DNA of 64,000 nucleotides, from positions 806,001-870,000 of the forward strand of contig NZ_FNBB01000001.1 in NCBI RefSeq assembly GCF_900102105.1, read 5' to 3'. This document shows positions 45,058 to 54,152 of the stretch, in pieces (position 1 is the stretch's first letter; each line of letters begins with the position of its first letter). Origin of the DNA: Agrobacterium pusense (lineage in GTDB: Bacteria; Pseudomonadota; Alphaproteobacteria; Rhizobiales; Rhizobiaceae). The translations under genes and the position numbers were made by a program. The notes under the pieces are model-generated. The model made no database searches, was not told where the DNA came from, and saw only the letters and a program-made list of their open reading frames with translations.

Positions 45058-46194
45058 ATGGCGAAAGCAGACTTTTACGAAACACTCGGCGTCAGCAAGA
45101 CTGCGGACGAAAAAGAGCTGAAAAGCGCCTTCCGCAAACTCGCGATGAAGTACCATCCGGACAAAAACCCTGATGATGCCGATTCCGAACGGAAATTCAA
45201 AGAAATCAACGAAGCATACGAAACGTTGAAGGATCCGCAGAAGCGCGCGGCCTACGATCGTTTCGGCCATGCGGCCTTTGAAAATGGCGGCATGGGCGGC
45301 GGTGGCGGCTTTGGCGGCGGCGGTTTCGCCAATGGCGGCTTCTCGGATATTTTCGAAGACATCTTCGGCGAGATGATGGGCGGCGGTCGCGCGCGCCGAT
45401 CTTCCGGCGGTCGCGAACGCGGTGCCGATCTTCGCTACAACATGGAAATCACGCTGGAAGAAGCCTTCACCGGCAAGACGGCGCAGATCAGGGTTCCGAC
45501 CTCGATCACCTGCGACGTCTGTTCCGGCTCGGGCGCCAAGCCCGGCACGCAGCCGAAGACCTGCGGCACCTGCCAGGGTTCAGGCCGCGTGCGCGCCGCG
45601 CAGGGCTTCTTCTCGGTGGAGCGCACCTGCCCCACCTGCCATGGCCGTGGACAGACGATCTCCGACCCCTGCAGCAAGTGCCATGGTCAGGGCCGCGTAA
45701 CGGAAGAGCGCTCGCTCTCGGTCAACATTCCCTCGGGCATCGAGGATGGCACACGCATTCGCCTGCAGGGCGAAGGCGAAGCCGGCATGCGTGGCGGTCC
45801 GGCGGGCGATCTCTATATCTTCCTGTCCGTGCGTCCGCATGAGTTCTTCCAGCGCGACGGTGCCGATCTCTATTGCACCGTGCCGATCTCGATGACGACG
45901 GCAGCGCTCGGCGGCACCTTCGATGTCACGACGCTCGATGGCACGAAGTCGCGCGTCACGGTTCCGGAAGGCACCCAACCGGGCAAGCAGTTCCGTCTGA
46001 AGGGCAAGGGCATGCCGGTGCTGCGTTCGGCGCAGACGGGCGATCTCTATATCCAGATTCAGATCGAGACGCCGCAGAAACTCAGCAAGCGACAGCGCGA
46101 GCTGCTGCAGGAATTCGAGCAGCTGTCTTCCAAGGAGAATAATCCGGAATCGACGGGCTTCTTCGCCCGGATGAAGGAATTCTTCGACGGCTGA
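45058..46194 (+). CDS. dnaJ: Co-chaperone DnaJ (Hsp40)
   Basis: DnaJ delivers clients to DnaK and stimulates its ATPase. The 378-residue protein has the J domain (1-70, with HPDKNPDD), a Gly/Phe-rich region (about 77-105), four CxxCxGxG zinc-finger repeats ([32 protein letters not shown], about 145-215) and the C-terminal client-binding domains. All key residues are present. A terminator follows. Confidence 0.98.
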   Translation: MAKADFYETLGVSKTADEKELKSAFRKLAMKYHPDKNPDDADSERKFKEINEAYETLKDPQKRAAYDRFGHAAFENGGMGGGGGFGGGGFANGGFSDIFEDIFGEMMGGGRARRSSGGRERGADLRYNMEITLEEAFTGKTAQIRVPTSITCDVCSGSGAKPGTQPKTCGTCQGSGRVRAAQGFFSVERTCPTCHGRGQTISDPCSKCHGQGRVTEERSLSVNIPSGIEDGTRIRLQGEGEAGMRGGPAGDLYIFLSVRPHEFFQRDGADLYCTVPISMTTAALGGTFDVTTLDGTKSRVTVPEGTQPGKQFRLKGKGMPVLRSAQTGDLYIQIQIETPQKLSKRQRELLQEFEQLSSKENNPESTGFFARMKEFFDG

Positions 46195-46217
46195 GTGCCG
46201 CCGTTCTTCACCATCAG

Positions 46218-46256
46218 AAACGCCGCCATCCCTTGGACTGGCGGCGTTTTCTTTTT
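46218..46256 (+). terminator. dnaKJ terminator
   Basis: AAACGCCGCC (46218-46227) pairs with GGCGGCGTTT (46240-46249) around a 12-base loop and runs into TTTTCTTTTT, 24 bases after the dnaJ stop. Confidence 0.9.
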
Positions 46257-46260
46257 GGGG

Positions 46261-46812
46261 TCAGCCTGAAAAGCCGCCCTCTTCCAGATATCGCCGCTCC
46301 TCCGGTGTCGTTTCCCGCAACAATATCTTGTTACGATGCGGAAAGCGGCCGAAACGTTCGATGATCTCGCGATGTTCTTCGGCGTGATGCAGATAAAGCC
46401 CGCCAAGCGGCTGATTGAGACGGCACGCCCGGTGCTGCGCCTCCAGATCTTCTGCGTGAGAAAACGGTAGATAGAAGAAGACCCGCAGATCCTCACTCAC
46501 CGCCTGATCATGTCCGCGCCGGATGGCTTCATCGGCCAAAAGCCGTGCCAGAGGATCGGTCGCATACATGTGGGCCGTGTCGCGAAAGCAGTTGCGCGGA
46601 AACTGATCCAGCAGCAGCATCAAGGCGAGGCTGCTTTCTGCACCCTCCAGCCAGCCATCCAGTTCCCGCCTCGCGGCAGCGAAATGAGCGTCACGGAACC
46701 GGTCGTGAAAGTGACTGTCGAAGGCGGCGTCCTTGTCGAACCATTTTTCCGGGCCAGCCTTCTTCCAGAAGTCGACGATTTCTTCAGCGAGCTTGGCTGT
46801 GTCGTTTTTCAT
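46261..46812 (-). CDS. DUF924 family protein
   Basis: This 183-residue all-helical protein carries DUF924 signatures: IVDFWKKAGPEKWFDKDAAF near the start, LALMLLLDQFPRNCFRDTA near residue 62, and FFYLPFSHAEDLEAQ near 111. The family has a TPR-like fold and no established function. It is 12 bases after slyX on the same strand and probably cotranscribed. Confidence 0.88.
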   Translation of the reverse strand: MKNDTAKLAEEIVDFWKKAGPEKWFDKDAAFDSHFHDRFRDAHFAAARRELDGWLEGAESSLALMLLLDQFPRNCFRDTAHMYATDPLARLLADEAIRRGHDQAVSEDLRVFFYLPFSHAEDLEAQHRACRLNQPLGGLYLHHAEEHREIIERFGRFPHRNKILLRETTPEERRYLEEGGFSG

Positions 46813-46824
46813 CCTGTACTCCCG

Positions 46825-47037
46825 TCAGTAATGCGGTGGCCTTGTGATGGCGGGCGCGTCCAATGACTGCTCCTCAAGGCTCAGGAACCGCTCTGTCAGG
46901 CGATCAAGCTTGGCGCGGGTATGTTCAACAACCTTCCACTGCTCCGCCAGCTGGTCCGACAGTTCCTCTATCACCTTCACCTGATGCGCGACCGTTTCCT
47001 CGAGCGCGATGATCCGTTCTTCGGTTTCCGATGTCAT
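46825..47037 (-). CDS. slyX: SlyX homologue
   Basis: The 70-residue protein is a coiled coil (about 4-50, EERIIALEETVAHQVKVIEE) ending in APAITRPPHY, the tail typical of SlyX. The function of SlyX is unknown. The ATG at 47037 has AGAGG upstream; a longer in-frame start at 47091 is rejected. Confidence 0.85.
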   Translation of the reverse strand: MTSETEERIIALEETVAHQVKVIEELSDQLAEQWKVVEHTRAKLDRLTERFLSLEEQSLDAPAITRPPHY

Positions 47038-47134
47038 GGTGACCTCTCTTTCCAGCCCTTCCTTGGGCCTAAAGGCTCGCAAGTCAACCATATGTCGCTT
47101 TCGTGAAGCGAATTCGGCATGGCGGAAACAGAGA

Positions 47135-47165
47135 CAGAAAAGCCGGCGATGTCTCCATCGCCGGC
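47135..47165 (-). terminator. tctCBA operon terminator
   Basis: On the minus strand GCCGGCGATG (47156-47165) pairs with CATCGCCGGC (47142-47151) around GAGA and is followed by TTTTCTG, about 20 bases after the tctA stop. Confidence 0.88.
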
Positions 47166-47185
47166 CTCATGAGTTTATCGCATTC

Positions 47186-48691
47186 TCAGTCTTCTTCTAC
47201 GAAAACCTCTTCGCGTTTCTTTTTCACGCTGGGGAGGAAGACGATGATCAGCACGGCGAGCGCAATGAAAAGCAGGGTGGCGCTGATCGGCCGGGTCACG
47301 AAGGTCGACGGATCGCCACGCGACAGGATCATGGCGCGCCGCAGGTTCTCCTCCAGCAGTGGACCGAGCACGAAGCCGAGCAGCAAAGGGGCAGGTTCGC
47401 AGCGCAGTTTCACCAGCACGTAACCGATGAAGCCGAAGAAGGCGACGGCATAGAGATCGAAGACGTTTGAATTGACGCTGTAGACCCCGATGGCGCAGAA
47501 GGCCATGATGATCGGGAAGAGCACGTAGTAGGGCACCGTCAGCAGCTTCACCCACAGGCCGATCAGCGGCAGGTTGAGGATGACGAGCATCAGATTGCCG
47601 ATCCACATGGAGGCGATGATGCCCCAGAACAGCGCCGGCTGTTCGGTCGCCACATTCGGACCGGGAACGATGCCCTGAATGATCATCGCGCCGATCATCA
47701 GCGCCATCACCGGATTGGCCGGAATGCCGAGCGTGAGCAGCGGAATGAACGACGTCTGGGCACCGGCATTGTTGGCCGATTCCGGACCGGCCACACCGGC
47801 GACCGCACCATGACCGAATTCTTCCGGGTTCTTGGAGACACGTTTCTCCACGGTGTAGGAGGCAAAGGCGGCAAGGATCGCCCCGCCACCCGGCAGGATG
47901 CCGAGAGCCGAACCAATGGCCGTGCCGCGCAGAACCGGCCCTACCATGCGCTTGAAATCATCCTTGGTCGGCATCAGGCCGCTAACCTTGGCGATCAGCA
48001 CCGAACGGGTCCGCTCGTTTTCGAGGTTGCGCAGGATTTCGGCGATACCGAAGACACCCACAGCCACAGCCACGAAATTCAGACCATCGGCATATTCGCG
48101 GATACCGAGGGTGAAGCGCGGCGTGCCGCTATAGATATCCGTGCCGACGAGACCGAGCAGCAGGCCAAGCACGACCATGGCCAATGCCTTGACGATGGAG
48201 CCATGGGCGAGCGCGATGGACGACACGAGGCCGACGACCATCAGCGAGAAATATTCCGCCGCGCCGAATTCCAGCGCGATTGCCGTGAGCGGCGGCGCGA
48301 AGATTGCGACGAGGAAGGTTGACACCGTGCCGGCGAAGAACGATCCGATGGCGGCGATGGCAAGCGCTGCACCCGCCTTGCCCTTGCGTGCCATCTGGTA
48401 ACCATCGATGGCGGTGACGGCAGAAGACGATTCGCCGGGCATATTGATCAGGATCGCCGTGGTCGATCCACCATATTGCGCGCCGTAATAGATGCCGGCG
48501 AGCATGATCAGCGACGAGACGGGCTCAAGCTGGAAGGTGATCGGCAGCAACATGGCGATAGTCGCCGTCGCGCCGATGCCGGGCAGAACGCCGATGAGGG
48601 TGCCAAGCAGCACGCCGATCAGGCAGAAAAAGAGGTTTGCCAGCGACGAGGCGGTGACGAAACCGAGCGCAAGATTATCGAGCAAATCCAT
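47186..48691 (-). CDS. tctA: Tripartite tricarboxylate transporter large membrane subunit TctA
   Basis: TctA is the ~12-helix translocation subunit of the TTT family, which takes up citrate or other carboxylates by ion-coupled transport with a periplasmic receptor. The 501-residue protein has LIGVLLGTLIGVLPGIGATATIAMLLP near residues 20-46 in two pieces, YYGAQYGGSTTAILINMPGE near 68, and GVAGPESANNAGAQTSFIPLLTLGIP near 300. It is nine bases after tctB. Confidence 0.94.
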   Translation of the reverse strand: MDLLDNLALGFVTASSLANLFFCLIGVLLGTLIGVLPGIGATATIAMLLPITFQLEPVSSLIMLAGIYYGAQYGGSTTAILINMPGESSSAVTAIDGYQMARKGKAGAALAIAAIGSFFAGTVSTFLVAIFAPPLTAIALEFGAAEYFSLMVVGLVSSIALAHGSIVKALAMVVLGLLLGLVGTDIYSGTPRFTLGIREYADGLNFVAVAVGVFGIAEILRNLENERTRSVLIAKVSGLMPTKDDFKRMVGPVLRGTAIGSALGILPGGGAILAAFASYTVEKRVSKNPEEFGHGAVAGVAGPESANNAGAQTSFIPLLTLGIPANPVMALMIGAMIIQGIVPGPNVATEQPALFWGIIASMWIGNLMLVILNLPLIGLWVKLLTVPYYVLFPIIMAFCAIGVYSVNSNVFDLYAVAFFGFIGYVLVKLRCEPAPLLLGFVLGPLLEENLRRAMILSRGDPSTFVTRPISATLLFIALAVLIIVFLPSVKKKREEVFVEED

Positions 48692-48700
48692 CGCTATACC

Positions 48701-49162
48701 TCAGAAGTTGAGCCAGGGGCCGAAGCGCTGGAAAGGCAGGCCAAGACCATAATTGAAAACAGCGACGGAAAAGACAGTGATAGCCGCGGAAAGAACGACC
48801 GCCATCAACGGGCTCATCTTGTGTGAGGCGAAGGACGCAATGAGCGCGCTGAAAAACAGCGCCGGCACAAAACCCAGGCCCCGAACAGTGAAACCGAAAA
48901 AGATCGGCGCGGGCAGGATGAAAAATATGCCGCGCCAGGCGATTGCGCCGATGCCCTCGCCAGCCGGCCGGGTTGCGCGCAGGAATATGACGCCGCCAAG
49001 CAGGATCAGGATGATCGCGAGTACCAGCGGGAAGTAGCCCGGCCCCATACGGAAGGCGGTTCCGATTTCCAGACCATAGGACTGCAAGGCAAAAAAGACG
49101 CCAAGCCCCATAAAAATTGCCCCGCAGACTGCTTCGGCAGGGTCATTAAATAACGACTTCAT
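48701..49162 (-). CDS. tctB: Tripartite tricarboxylate transporter small membrane subunit TctB
   Basis: TctB is the four-helix small subunit that pairs with TctA. The 153-residue protein has the typical GLEIGTAFRMGPGYFPLVLAI segment near residue 30 and helices at about 15-32, 38-58, 75-105 and 115-140. GGAGGGG precedes the ATG. A hairpin separates it from tctC. Confidence 0.88.
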   Translation of the reverse strand: MKSLFNDPAEAVCGAIFMGLGVFFALQSYGLEIGTAFRMGPGYFPLVLAIILILLGGVIFLRATRPAGEGIGAIAWRGIFFILPAPIFFGFTVRGLGFVPALFFSALIASFASHKMSPLMAVVLSAAITVFSVAVFNYGLGLPFQRFGPWLNF

Positions 49163-49225
49163 GAAAGATGCCCCTCCACGGCGGCCGACATTCAGCCGGT
49201 TCGCCTGTTAAAGTTGATCACGGTC

Positions 49226-49250
49226 GACCGGCGGCAGGAAACCGCCGGTC
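49226..49250 (-). repeat. Intercistronic hairpin between tctC and tctB
   Basis: A perfect 9-bp stem, GACCGGCGG (49226-49234) with CCGCCGGTC (49242-49250), and a 7-base loop lie 13 bases after the tctC stop. No U-tract follows on the minus strand. Such hairpins often stabilise the binding-protein message and lower expression of the membrane subunits. Confidence 0.65.
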
Positions 49251-49262
49251 TTTCCGCGTTCA

Positions 49263-50246
49263 TCAGTCGGCATATTGGCCGGCAGCCTCAATCACCGGCT
49301 TCCAGCGGGCGATTTCGCTCTCAAGCTTGGCCTTCAGCGCCGCCGGTGTCGCATCGCTTTCCGGCGACGGCGTGGTGCCGAGTTCCGCAAAACGGGCCGC
49401 GACATTCTTGTCCTTCAGCGCCACCTGCAGCGACTTGGAGAGCTTTTCATTGATTTCCGCAGGCGTGCCCTTCGGCGTGTAGATGCCGTGCCAGATGCCG
49501 ACTTCGAGTTTGGGCAAGCCAGCTTCGGCAACTGTCGGCACGTCCTTCAGCACATCCAGCCGCTTCGGCGAGGTTACGGCGTAAGCCTTCACAGTGCCGC
49601 CCTGGATCTGCTTGGTGGTGTTGGTGGTCTGGTCGCACATGATGTCCACCTGGCCGCCCAGCAGGTCGGTCATGGCAGGACCGGTGCCCTTGTAGGGAAC
49701 GGTAACGAGCGGCGTCTCGATGGCGCTCATGAACAGCATGCCGCACAGATGAGAGGCCGCGCCGATGCCGGCATTGGCAACGGTGACCTTGTCCTTGTTC
49801 GCCTTGGCGTAATCGATCAGCCCCTTGAGGTCCGTGGTCTCAAGGTTCTTGCGCGACAGGATGGTCATCGGTACTTCCGTGACCAGACCAACATATTCGA
49901 AAGCACTGGTCGTGTCGTAAGCGAGCTTTCGATAGAGCGTGGCGCTGGTCGCCATGCCGATGTGGTGGAGAAGGATGGTGTAACCGTCGGGATCTGCGGA
50001 GGCAACGCGGCCAGCGCCAAGCGTGCCGCCAGCGCCGCCGACATTTTCCACGATGATCTGCTGGCCGAGATCCTTCGACATGGATTCAGCCACAAGACGC
50101 GCCACCGTGTCCGTCGGGCCACCGGCCGAGAAAGGCACGACCATGGTGATGTTACGCTCGGGATAGGTCTGAGCGGATGCGGACAGCGCGAAAAGGGAAA
50201 CGGCAGCGGCGGCAGCAAGGCCGGAAACTGTCTTCAGTATTTTCAT
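49263..50246 (-). CDS. tctC: Tripartite tricarboxylate transporter receptor TctC (Bug family)
   Basis: TctC is the periplasmic receptor of the system. The 327-residue protein has a signal peptide (MKILKTVSGLAAAAAVSLFA, cleaved after SASA) and Bug-family motifs: YPERNITMVVPFSAGGPTDT, NVGGAGGTLGAGRVA and the GTGPAMTDLLGGQVDIMCD region. The carboxylate bound is unknown. GGGAGGAATCG precedes the ATG. The operon order is tctC-tctB-tctA. Confidence 0.92.
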   Translation of the reverse strand: MKILKTVSGLAAAAAVSLFALSASAQTYPERNITMVVPFSAGGPTDTVARLVAESMSKDLGQQIIVENVGGAGGTLGAGRVASADPDGYTILLHHIGMATSATLYRKLAYDTTSAFEYVGLVTEVPMTILSRKNLETTDLKGLIDYAKANKDKVTVANAGIGAASHLCGMLFMSAIETPLVTVPYKGTGPAMTDLLGGQVDIMCDQTTNTTKQIQGGTVKAYAVTSPKRLDVLKDVPTVAEAGLPKLEVGIWHGIYTPKGTPAEINEKLSKSLQVALKDKNVAARFAELGTTPSPESDATPAALKAKLESEIARWKPVIEAAGQYAD

Positions 50247-50393
50247 CGATTCCTCCCGGATGAAAATGATCGCCACTTCAGCCGCGCATGCTCCTCCATG
50301 GCGGCCGGGGTGACGATATTTGCGATCCCGAAGTGACATTCAGCAACGGCACTGTTGCGATGAAACGCAGTTTTATCCGTGTAACCAAAGTTA

Positions 50394-50445
50394 ATGGGTG
50401 GATTTCAACCCATGACGGCCTAAAGATGGGTGGAAATCCACCCAT
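50394..50445. promoter_or_regulatory. Two palindromic upstream activating sites
   Basis: ATGGGTGGATTTCAACCCAT (50394-50413) and ATGGGTGGAAATCCACCCAT (50426-50445) are 20-bp palindromes with centres 32 bases apart, three helical turns. They lie 150-200 bases upstream of tctC; the second overlaps the stop codon of the response-regulator gene. This is the layout of enhancer sites for a sigma54 activator such as DctD. A matching -24/-12 element was not clearly found; the best GG-N10-GC in the gap is weak. Confidence 0.65.
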
Positions 50446-51791
50446 CAGATCTCGGTCATATGCCGGTGAAGCTCGTATTTCTGCATCTTCTCGTAAAGCG
50501 TTTTGCGGGAGATGCCGAGGTTCTCATAAACGGATTTCAGATTTCCCCCATGGGCTGCGATGGCCTGCGCAATCAGGCTTTTTTCATATGCCGCGACCCT
50601 CGGGGCAAGAGCCGACCTGCCATCATCCTGAAACGCCGGCGACGCATCGGACACGTCGGTTTCCAGGCCCAGCGCGAAGCGGTCCGCAGCGTTGCGCAAT
50701 TCCCGGACGTTGCCCGGCCATTCCCTGAGCGAAACAGCGGAGAGCAGGTGCTGCGGCACCTCCATATCCTCCCGCCCGTAGCGGGCGGCAGCTTCTCGTA
50801 CCAGATGGAGGAAGAGCAGCGGAATATCCGCACTGCGCTGCGAGAGCGATGGCACGAGAATTGTCGCGACGTTGAGGCGGTAAAGAAGGTCGGCGCGAAA
50901 ACGGCCAGCCGCAACTTCCTGTTCCAGATCTACCTTGCTGGTGGCAATGAAGCGCACGTCGAGTTCGACCGTTTCATTCGAGCCGAGACGGGTAATCACT
51001 CTTTCCTGCAGCACGCGAAGCAATCGGCCCTGCAGTTCGAAAGGCATAGAGCCGATTTCATCCAGCAGGATGGTGCCGCCGCGCGCGTGTTCGAACTTGC
51101 CATAACGCGGGCGCAGCGCGCCCGGAAAGGCGCCGGCCTCGTGACCAAACAACTCGCTCTCAATCAATGTCTGCGGAAGCGCCGCACAGTTGATCGCGAC
51201 AAAGGGCCGGTTGGCTCTGCTGCTGATATCGTGCAATGCCCGCGCAACCACCTCCTTGCCTGCGCCTGTATCTCCGACGATCAATGTATCGGCATCCGTC
51301 GCACCGATGGCGCGAATGCGGTACCGCAGATCGACCATCACCTGGGTTCTGCCCGGCAGGCGCGTTTCGAGATCGTCATGCTTGCCCGCCACCGCCTTGA
51401 GACGGCGATTTTCCAGCACCAGCGCCCGCCGGTCATTGGCCCGCTTGATGATGCCCGCGAGATATTGCGGTGTGAACGGCTTCTCGATGAAATCATAGGC
51501 GCCATTGCGCATGGCGTTGACCGCCAGCTGAACATCCCCGTGACCCGTCATCAGAATCACAGGTATTTCCGCATCGAGCTCCCTCACCTTCTGCAGCAGC
51601 GTCATGCCGTCCATGCCGGGCATGCGGATGTCGCTGACCACGACACCATCAAAACTGTAGCCGATGAGTTCGAGCGCGTGTTCGGCGCTCGCCAGCATGG
51701 TGACGGCAAAACCGGAAAGCTCCAGCGCCTGGGCAGTGGAGAAGCGCAGTTCCTCTTCGTCATCGATCAGCAAAACCCGCGACATGGTCAT
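50445..51791 (-). CDS. Sigma54-dependent response regulator (DctD-like)
   Basis: The 448-residue activator has a receiver domain (1-125, with DDEEELR, phosphoacceptor in VVVSDIRMPGMDG and Lys in IEKPF), an AAA+ domain (about 145-370, Walker A VGDTGAGKE, GGTILLDEIGSMP, REWPGNVRELRNA) and a Fis-type HTH (about 405-445). The sigma54-contact loop reads GAFPGA instead of the usual GAFTGA. Its ATG overlaps the kinase stop (ATGA). By position it controls tctCBA through the palindromes at 50394-50445. Confidence 0.92.
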   Translation of the reverse strand: MTMSRVLLIDDEEELRFSTAQALELSGFAVTMLASAEHALELIGYSFDGVVVSDIRMPGMDGMTLLQKVRELDAEIPVILMTGHGDVQLAVNAMRNGAYDFIEKPFTPQYLAGIIKRANDRRALVLENRRLKAVAGKHDDLETRLPGRTQVMVDLRYRIRAIGATDADTLIVGDTGAGKEVVARALHDISSRANRPFVAINCAALPQTLIESELFGHEAGAFPGALRPRYGKFEHARGGTILLDEIGSMPFELQGRLLRVLQERVITRLGSNETVELDVRFIATSKVDLEQEVAAGRFRADLLYRLNVATILVPSLSQRSADIPLLFLHLVREAAARYGREDMEVPQHLLSAVSLREWPGNVRELRNAADRFALGLETDVSDASPAFQDDGRSALAPRVAAYEKSLIAQAIAAHGGNLKSVYENLGISRKTLYEKMQKYELHRHMTEI

Positions 51792-53614
51792 TCCGCAGCC
51801 GCCTCCATGCGCCAGGCGGCGGCGGGCAATTCGATCTCGAATTCCGCGCCCCCTTCCTCATGATTTCTCACCCGCAACTGGCCGCCAAAATCCTTGATGA
51901 TGTTATAGGAGATGGAAAGCCCGAGGCCGAGGCCACGCCCCACACCCTTGGTGGTGAAAAACGGATCGAAGATGCGATCCGAAATTGCCGGCGGAACGCC
52001 TGGTCCCCGGTCGCGGATGAAGACGGAAACCGTCTGGCCGTGCTGTACGGCCTCGAGCGCGATGCGCCGATCCTCGCGCCCCTCCACGGCGTCCGCCGCG
52101 TTGGAAATGATGTTGACGAGCACCTGCTGCAGCCGCACCGGACCAGCTTTCACCGCAAGTGGCACCGGGCCGAGATTGACATCCAGCACCGCATTGGCGG
52201 CCTTCAACCGGGCACCGACGATTTCAAGCGTGTCGCGAAGCACGGTTTCCAGGCTGACCGCAGTCATTTTTTCATTCGGCTTTCGGGCGAAATTCCTGAG
52301 GTGCCTGCTGATCGAGGCCATGCGATCGATCAGCCCCGAAATGCGCCTGAGGTTTTCCCTGACCTCGTCCAGCCGCCCGCGCTCTACAAGAAGCGACGCG
52401 TTTTCGGCATAATTCTTGGCTGCGGCAAGCGGCTGGTTGATTTCATGCGACAAGGCCGCCGACATTTGTCCGAGCGCCGCAAGCTTGCCCGCCTGCACCA
52501 GATCATTCTGCATCTTACGTAATTGTTTTTCCGTCTGGCGGCGTTCGGCAATTACGTGTTCGATCTCCTGGTTCACACGCGCCAGATCGGCAGTGCGTTC
52601 CTCGACCCGCCGTTCCAGCTCCGCCTGGGCTTCTGCCTGATGGGTCAGCCGTTCACGCAGCCGTCGCCGTCTCTGCAGCATCGCCGCAATGAGCGCGGCT
52701 GCCAGACACAGGCACAGGATGATCGCGATCATTGCCGTCTTCACCTGTGTCCGCAATGAACCGGTATCCATCAGCACGCTGACGGTCCATCCTGCATCCG
52801 CCATCGGCTGAGACAGGACCATATATTCCCTGTCCCCCTCATTCTGGGTAATCGTCATCAGCTGATGCGAGCCGAAACTGCCGTGTTTCAGCGGCAGTTC
52901 CTTCAGTGTGGCATTGGCGTAACGGCGTGAGGCCTCGGTACGCGCCAGTCTTTCGGGCGTCAGCGGCATCAGGCCGGAGTAAAGCCATTGCGGCGTGCCG
53001 GTCATGAAAATGATGCCTTCGGGATCCGACACAAGAATACGGTTTTCGCCATCGCCGAAGGAGGCCTCTATGCCTTCGATGTCGACCTTGAAGACGATGA
53101 CGCCCTTTATTTCCGCATTGAAGAGAATAGGCGCGGAGAAATAATATCCGCGCTTGTGCGAGGTCGTGCCGAGCGCGAAGAACCGCGACTGCAGGCCCTT
53201 CGCCGCATCCTGAAAATAGGGACGGTAGCTGAAATTCTCACCGACGAAGCTTGTCGGACCATCATAGTTGCTGGCCGCGATTGTCTCGCCATCCAGCGTA
53301 ATGATGTAGATATCGGAGGATTCCAGCAGGGTGTTGATGGATTTGAGGTAAACATTGGCGCGCTGTCGCAGGGCTTCATCCTTGGGATGTGCGACCAGCT
53401 CCTCAATGTCATCATGATCTGCAATCAAGGCAGGCAGCGGCTCGTAACGGTTCAACAGCCCGCCAAGGGCGGAGACGGCAAGCCGGAGCGTCGTGCGCCC
53501 CTGCTCGGACATTTCACCGAAATAGCTTTCTGCAATGACGCCGCTTCCTTTTGTCACGGCGCCGTAACCGAGGCCAAGACCGAGCATCATCAACAAAATC
53601 CAGCGATATTTCAC
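51788..53614 (-). CDS. DctB-like sensor histidine kinase
   Basis: The 608-residue kinase has two membrane helices (about 4-24 and 285-305) enclosing a ~260-residue periplasmic double-Cache sensor, a coiled coil, the HisKA box SAALSHEINQPLAAAKNYAE near 390, and the ATPase domain with NIISNAADAVEG, DRGPGVP and FFTTKGVGRGLGLGLSIS. DctB kinases of this build sense C4-dicarboxylates; here a carboxylate moved by TctCBA is a natural guess. The GTG at 53614 has AGGGGAG upstream and is preferred over a GTG five codons earlier. Confidence 0.92.
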   Translation of the reverse strand: MKYRWILLMMLGLGLGYGAVTKGSGVIAESYFGEMSEQGRTTLRLAVSALGGLLNRYEPLPALIADHDDIEELVAHPKDEALRQRANVYLKSINTLLESSDIYIITLDGETIAASNYDGPTSFVGENFSYRPYFQDAAKGLQSRFFALGTTSHKRGYYFSAPILFNAEIKGVIVFKVDIEGIEASFGDGENRILVSDPEGIIFMTGTPQWLYSGLMPLTPERLARTEASRRYANATLKELPLKHGSFGSHQLMTITQNEGDREYMVLSQPMADAGWTVSVLMDTGSLRTQVKTAMIAIILCLCLAAALIAAMLQRRRRLRERLTHQAEAQAELERRVEERTADLARVNQEIEHVIAERRQTEKQLRKMQNDLVQAGKLAALGQMSAALSHEINQPLAAAKNYAENASLLVERGRLDEVRENLRRISGLIDRMASISRHLRNFARKPNEKMTAVSLETVLRDTLEIVGARLKAANAVLDVNLGPVPLAVKAGPVRLQQVLVNIISNAADAVEGREDRRIALEAVQHGQTVSVFIRDRGPGVPPAISDRIFDPFFTTKGVGRGLGLGLSISYNIIKDFGGQLRVRNHEEGGAEFEIELPAAAWRMEAAAE

Positions 53615-53719
53615 CGAAACTCCCCTCACGCGGCAGGAATCTAACCCGCTCTCCCGAAGCGAGTGTAGGAGGAGTGACGAGATTTTCCAAGTGAGCGCTG
53701 GACACCGTGAGAGATCGCT

Positions 53720-53751
53720 AAAAACAAAAAACCGGCCACGAGGGCCGGTTT
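53720..53751 (-). terminator. rpmF terminator
   Basis: On the minus strand AAACCGGCC pairs with GGCCGGTTT (53729-53751) around a 5-base loop and is followed by TTGTTTTTAG, about 25 bases after the rpmF stop. Confidence 0.85.
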
Positions 53752-53774
53752 TTGCAAAGTCACGTCGGAAAAGC

Positions 53775-53960
53775 TTATGCGCTTTCCTTCGGCGTCAGAA
53801 CCTGACGGCCGCGATACATACCGGTCTTCAGATCGATATGGTGCGGACGGCGCAGTTCGCCGGAGTTCTTGTCTTCAACATAGGTCGCAGACTTGAGACC
53901 GTCAGCCGAGCGGCGCATGCCACGCTTGGACGGGCTTGTTTTTCTTTTTGGTACAGCCAT
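53775..53960 (-). CDS. rpmF: 50S ribosomal protein L32
   Basis: The 61-residue basic protein begins [20 protein letters not shown], as L32 does in alphaproteobacteria, and belongs to the large ribosomal subunit. The alphaproteobacterial form lacks the zinc-binding Cys pairs of some other L32 proteins, as here. It stands alone with its own terminator. Confidence 0.97.
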   Translation of the reverse strand: MAVPKRKTSPSKRGMRRSADGLKSATYVEDKNSGELRRPHHIDLKTGMYRGRQVLTPKESA

Positions 53961-54152
53961 TTTTGTTACTCCACTTAAGCGGCGAAACAACGGAACCGGC
54001 CAGAACCAAAGGCCGAATGTCGGATGTCTCGATATCGGAAATTTGGCGCGCTTATACATGCCCAAACGGGCTTTGACCAGCCCTGACGCGCATTTTTTCC
54101 GATTCGGCAAAAACCATGCGGCAAACTGCCCTCAGGCAATGCCAATCATGCT

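Noticed and set aside
45280..45410. Gly-rich tandem repeat in dnaJ as a DNA repeat element
   Set aside because: It encodes the normal Gly/Phe region of DnaJ.
49275..50336. 353-codon open frame opposite tctC
   Set aside because: It mirrors the receptor gene; the minus-strand signal peptide, family motifs and ribosome binding site decide for tctC.
50247..50393. Sigma54 -24/-12 promoter before tctC
   Set aside because: The best GG-N10-GC spacing on the minus strand, near 50285-50297, lacks the TGGCAC and TTGC flanks, so I do not call it.
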